From assembly GCA_030697555.1 (NCBI GenBank), contig JAUYPV010000114.1:1-51624 (forward strand): 51,624 nucleotides of DNA, given 5' to 3'. The stretch comes from Hyphomonadaceae bacterium. GTDB taxonomy: Bacteria > Pseudomonadota > Alphaproteobacteria > Caulobacterales > Hyphomonadaceae. A program made the position numbers and the translations under genes. Positions 51,479 through 51,624 of this stretch are shown one piece after another (the stretch's first letter is position 1; every line of letters begins with the position of its first letter). The notes beneath the pieces were generated by a model. That model searched no databases and was not told the DNA's origin. It saw only the letters and a program-made list of their open reading frames with translations.

Positions 51479-51624
51479 TGAAGAATCTTTCGGCGCGCGT
51501 CCTTAACCTGCGGATTTGAGCGTTTTCGTCCCCCTATTTCGGGAGGCAAACACCGACGCGTAGGGTGCATGGAGCAGAGCGCAATGCACCTCTTTCGTGG
51601 ACGTGGCACGATGGTGCATTCCCG

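Overview
This is a high-GC chromosomal segment of an alphaproteobacterium. The pointers are the slt / dapA / smpB neighbourhood, the folate-dependent TrmFO, a Caulobacterales-type lipoprotein next to a YbjQ protein, and several tautomerase, TauD and nitronate-monooxygenase genes typical of the group. The Caulobacterales/Hyphomonadaceae or Micropepsales area is a reasonable guess, but the sequence does not fix the family.

Layout. 0-6.3 kb: trmFO, a DUF1353 gene, a converging pair (DUF6498 membrane protein and a squalene/phytoene-synthase-like protein), iron superoxide dismutase, an EAL-domain protein and a TauD-type dioxygenase. 6.3-7.7 kb: a lower-GC stretch with an Mrr-like endonuclease gene. 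7.7-11.5 kb: smpB-dapA facing away from a soluble lytic transglycosylase, then a 59-residue protein. 11.7-16.7 kb: a cupin/tautomerase operon divergent from a winged-helix TPR regulator, a threonine-dehydratase-like enzyme, a nitronate-monooxygenase-like enzyme, and a DUF433/DUF5615 toxin-antitoxin-like pair whose toxin-like gene is broken. 16.9-30.7 kb: the methylmalonyl-CoA mutase system (mutA, mutB, meaB) interleaved with unrelated genes. 30.8-37.0 kb: a ClpP-fold secreted protein, a GFA-family protein, an OmpA/BON protein with a coiled-coil HhH partner, two RNA methyltransferase-type genes and a thioesterase.

37.2-48.2 kb: an 11.0-kb integrated element sits in the 3' end of a tRNA-Trp gene, bounded by a perfect 20-bp direct repeat. 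It carries a tyrosine integrase, an AlpA-like HTH protein, a fibre-like protein, a tape measure protein, an HK97-type major capsid protein, a stand-alone M41-like metallopeptidase and a tightly overlapping operon of small unknown genes. It has no recognisable terminase, portal, prohead protease, tail tube or lysis gene. Its reading frames look intact, which suggests a capsid-encoding phage satellite rather than an ordinary decayed prophage. Three copies of a 19-bp dyad lie before the capsid gene and inside the small-gene operon, and may be its regulatory signals.

48.2-51.6 kb: core genes resume with a GST gene overlapping an rluB-type pseudouridine synthase, then a DUF4345 / PepSY / small-protein cluster.

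The genes most clearly working together are MutA-MutB-MeaB (propionyl-CoA to succinyl-CoA), DapA (lysine and cell wall), Slt (murein turnover), SmpB (ribosome rescue) and the RNA-modifying enzymes TrmFO, RluB and the SpoU-type methyltransferase. All calls come from reading the sequence; no database search was run.
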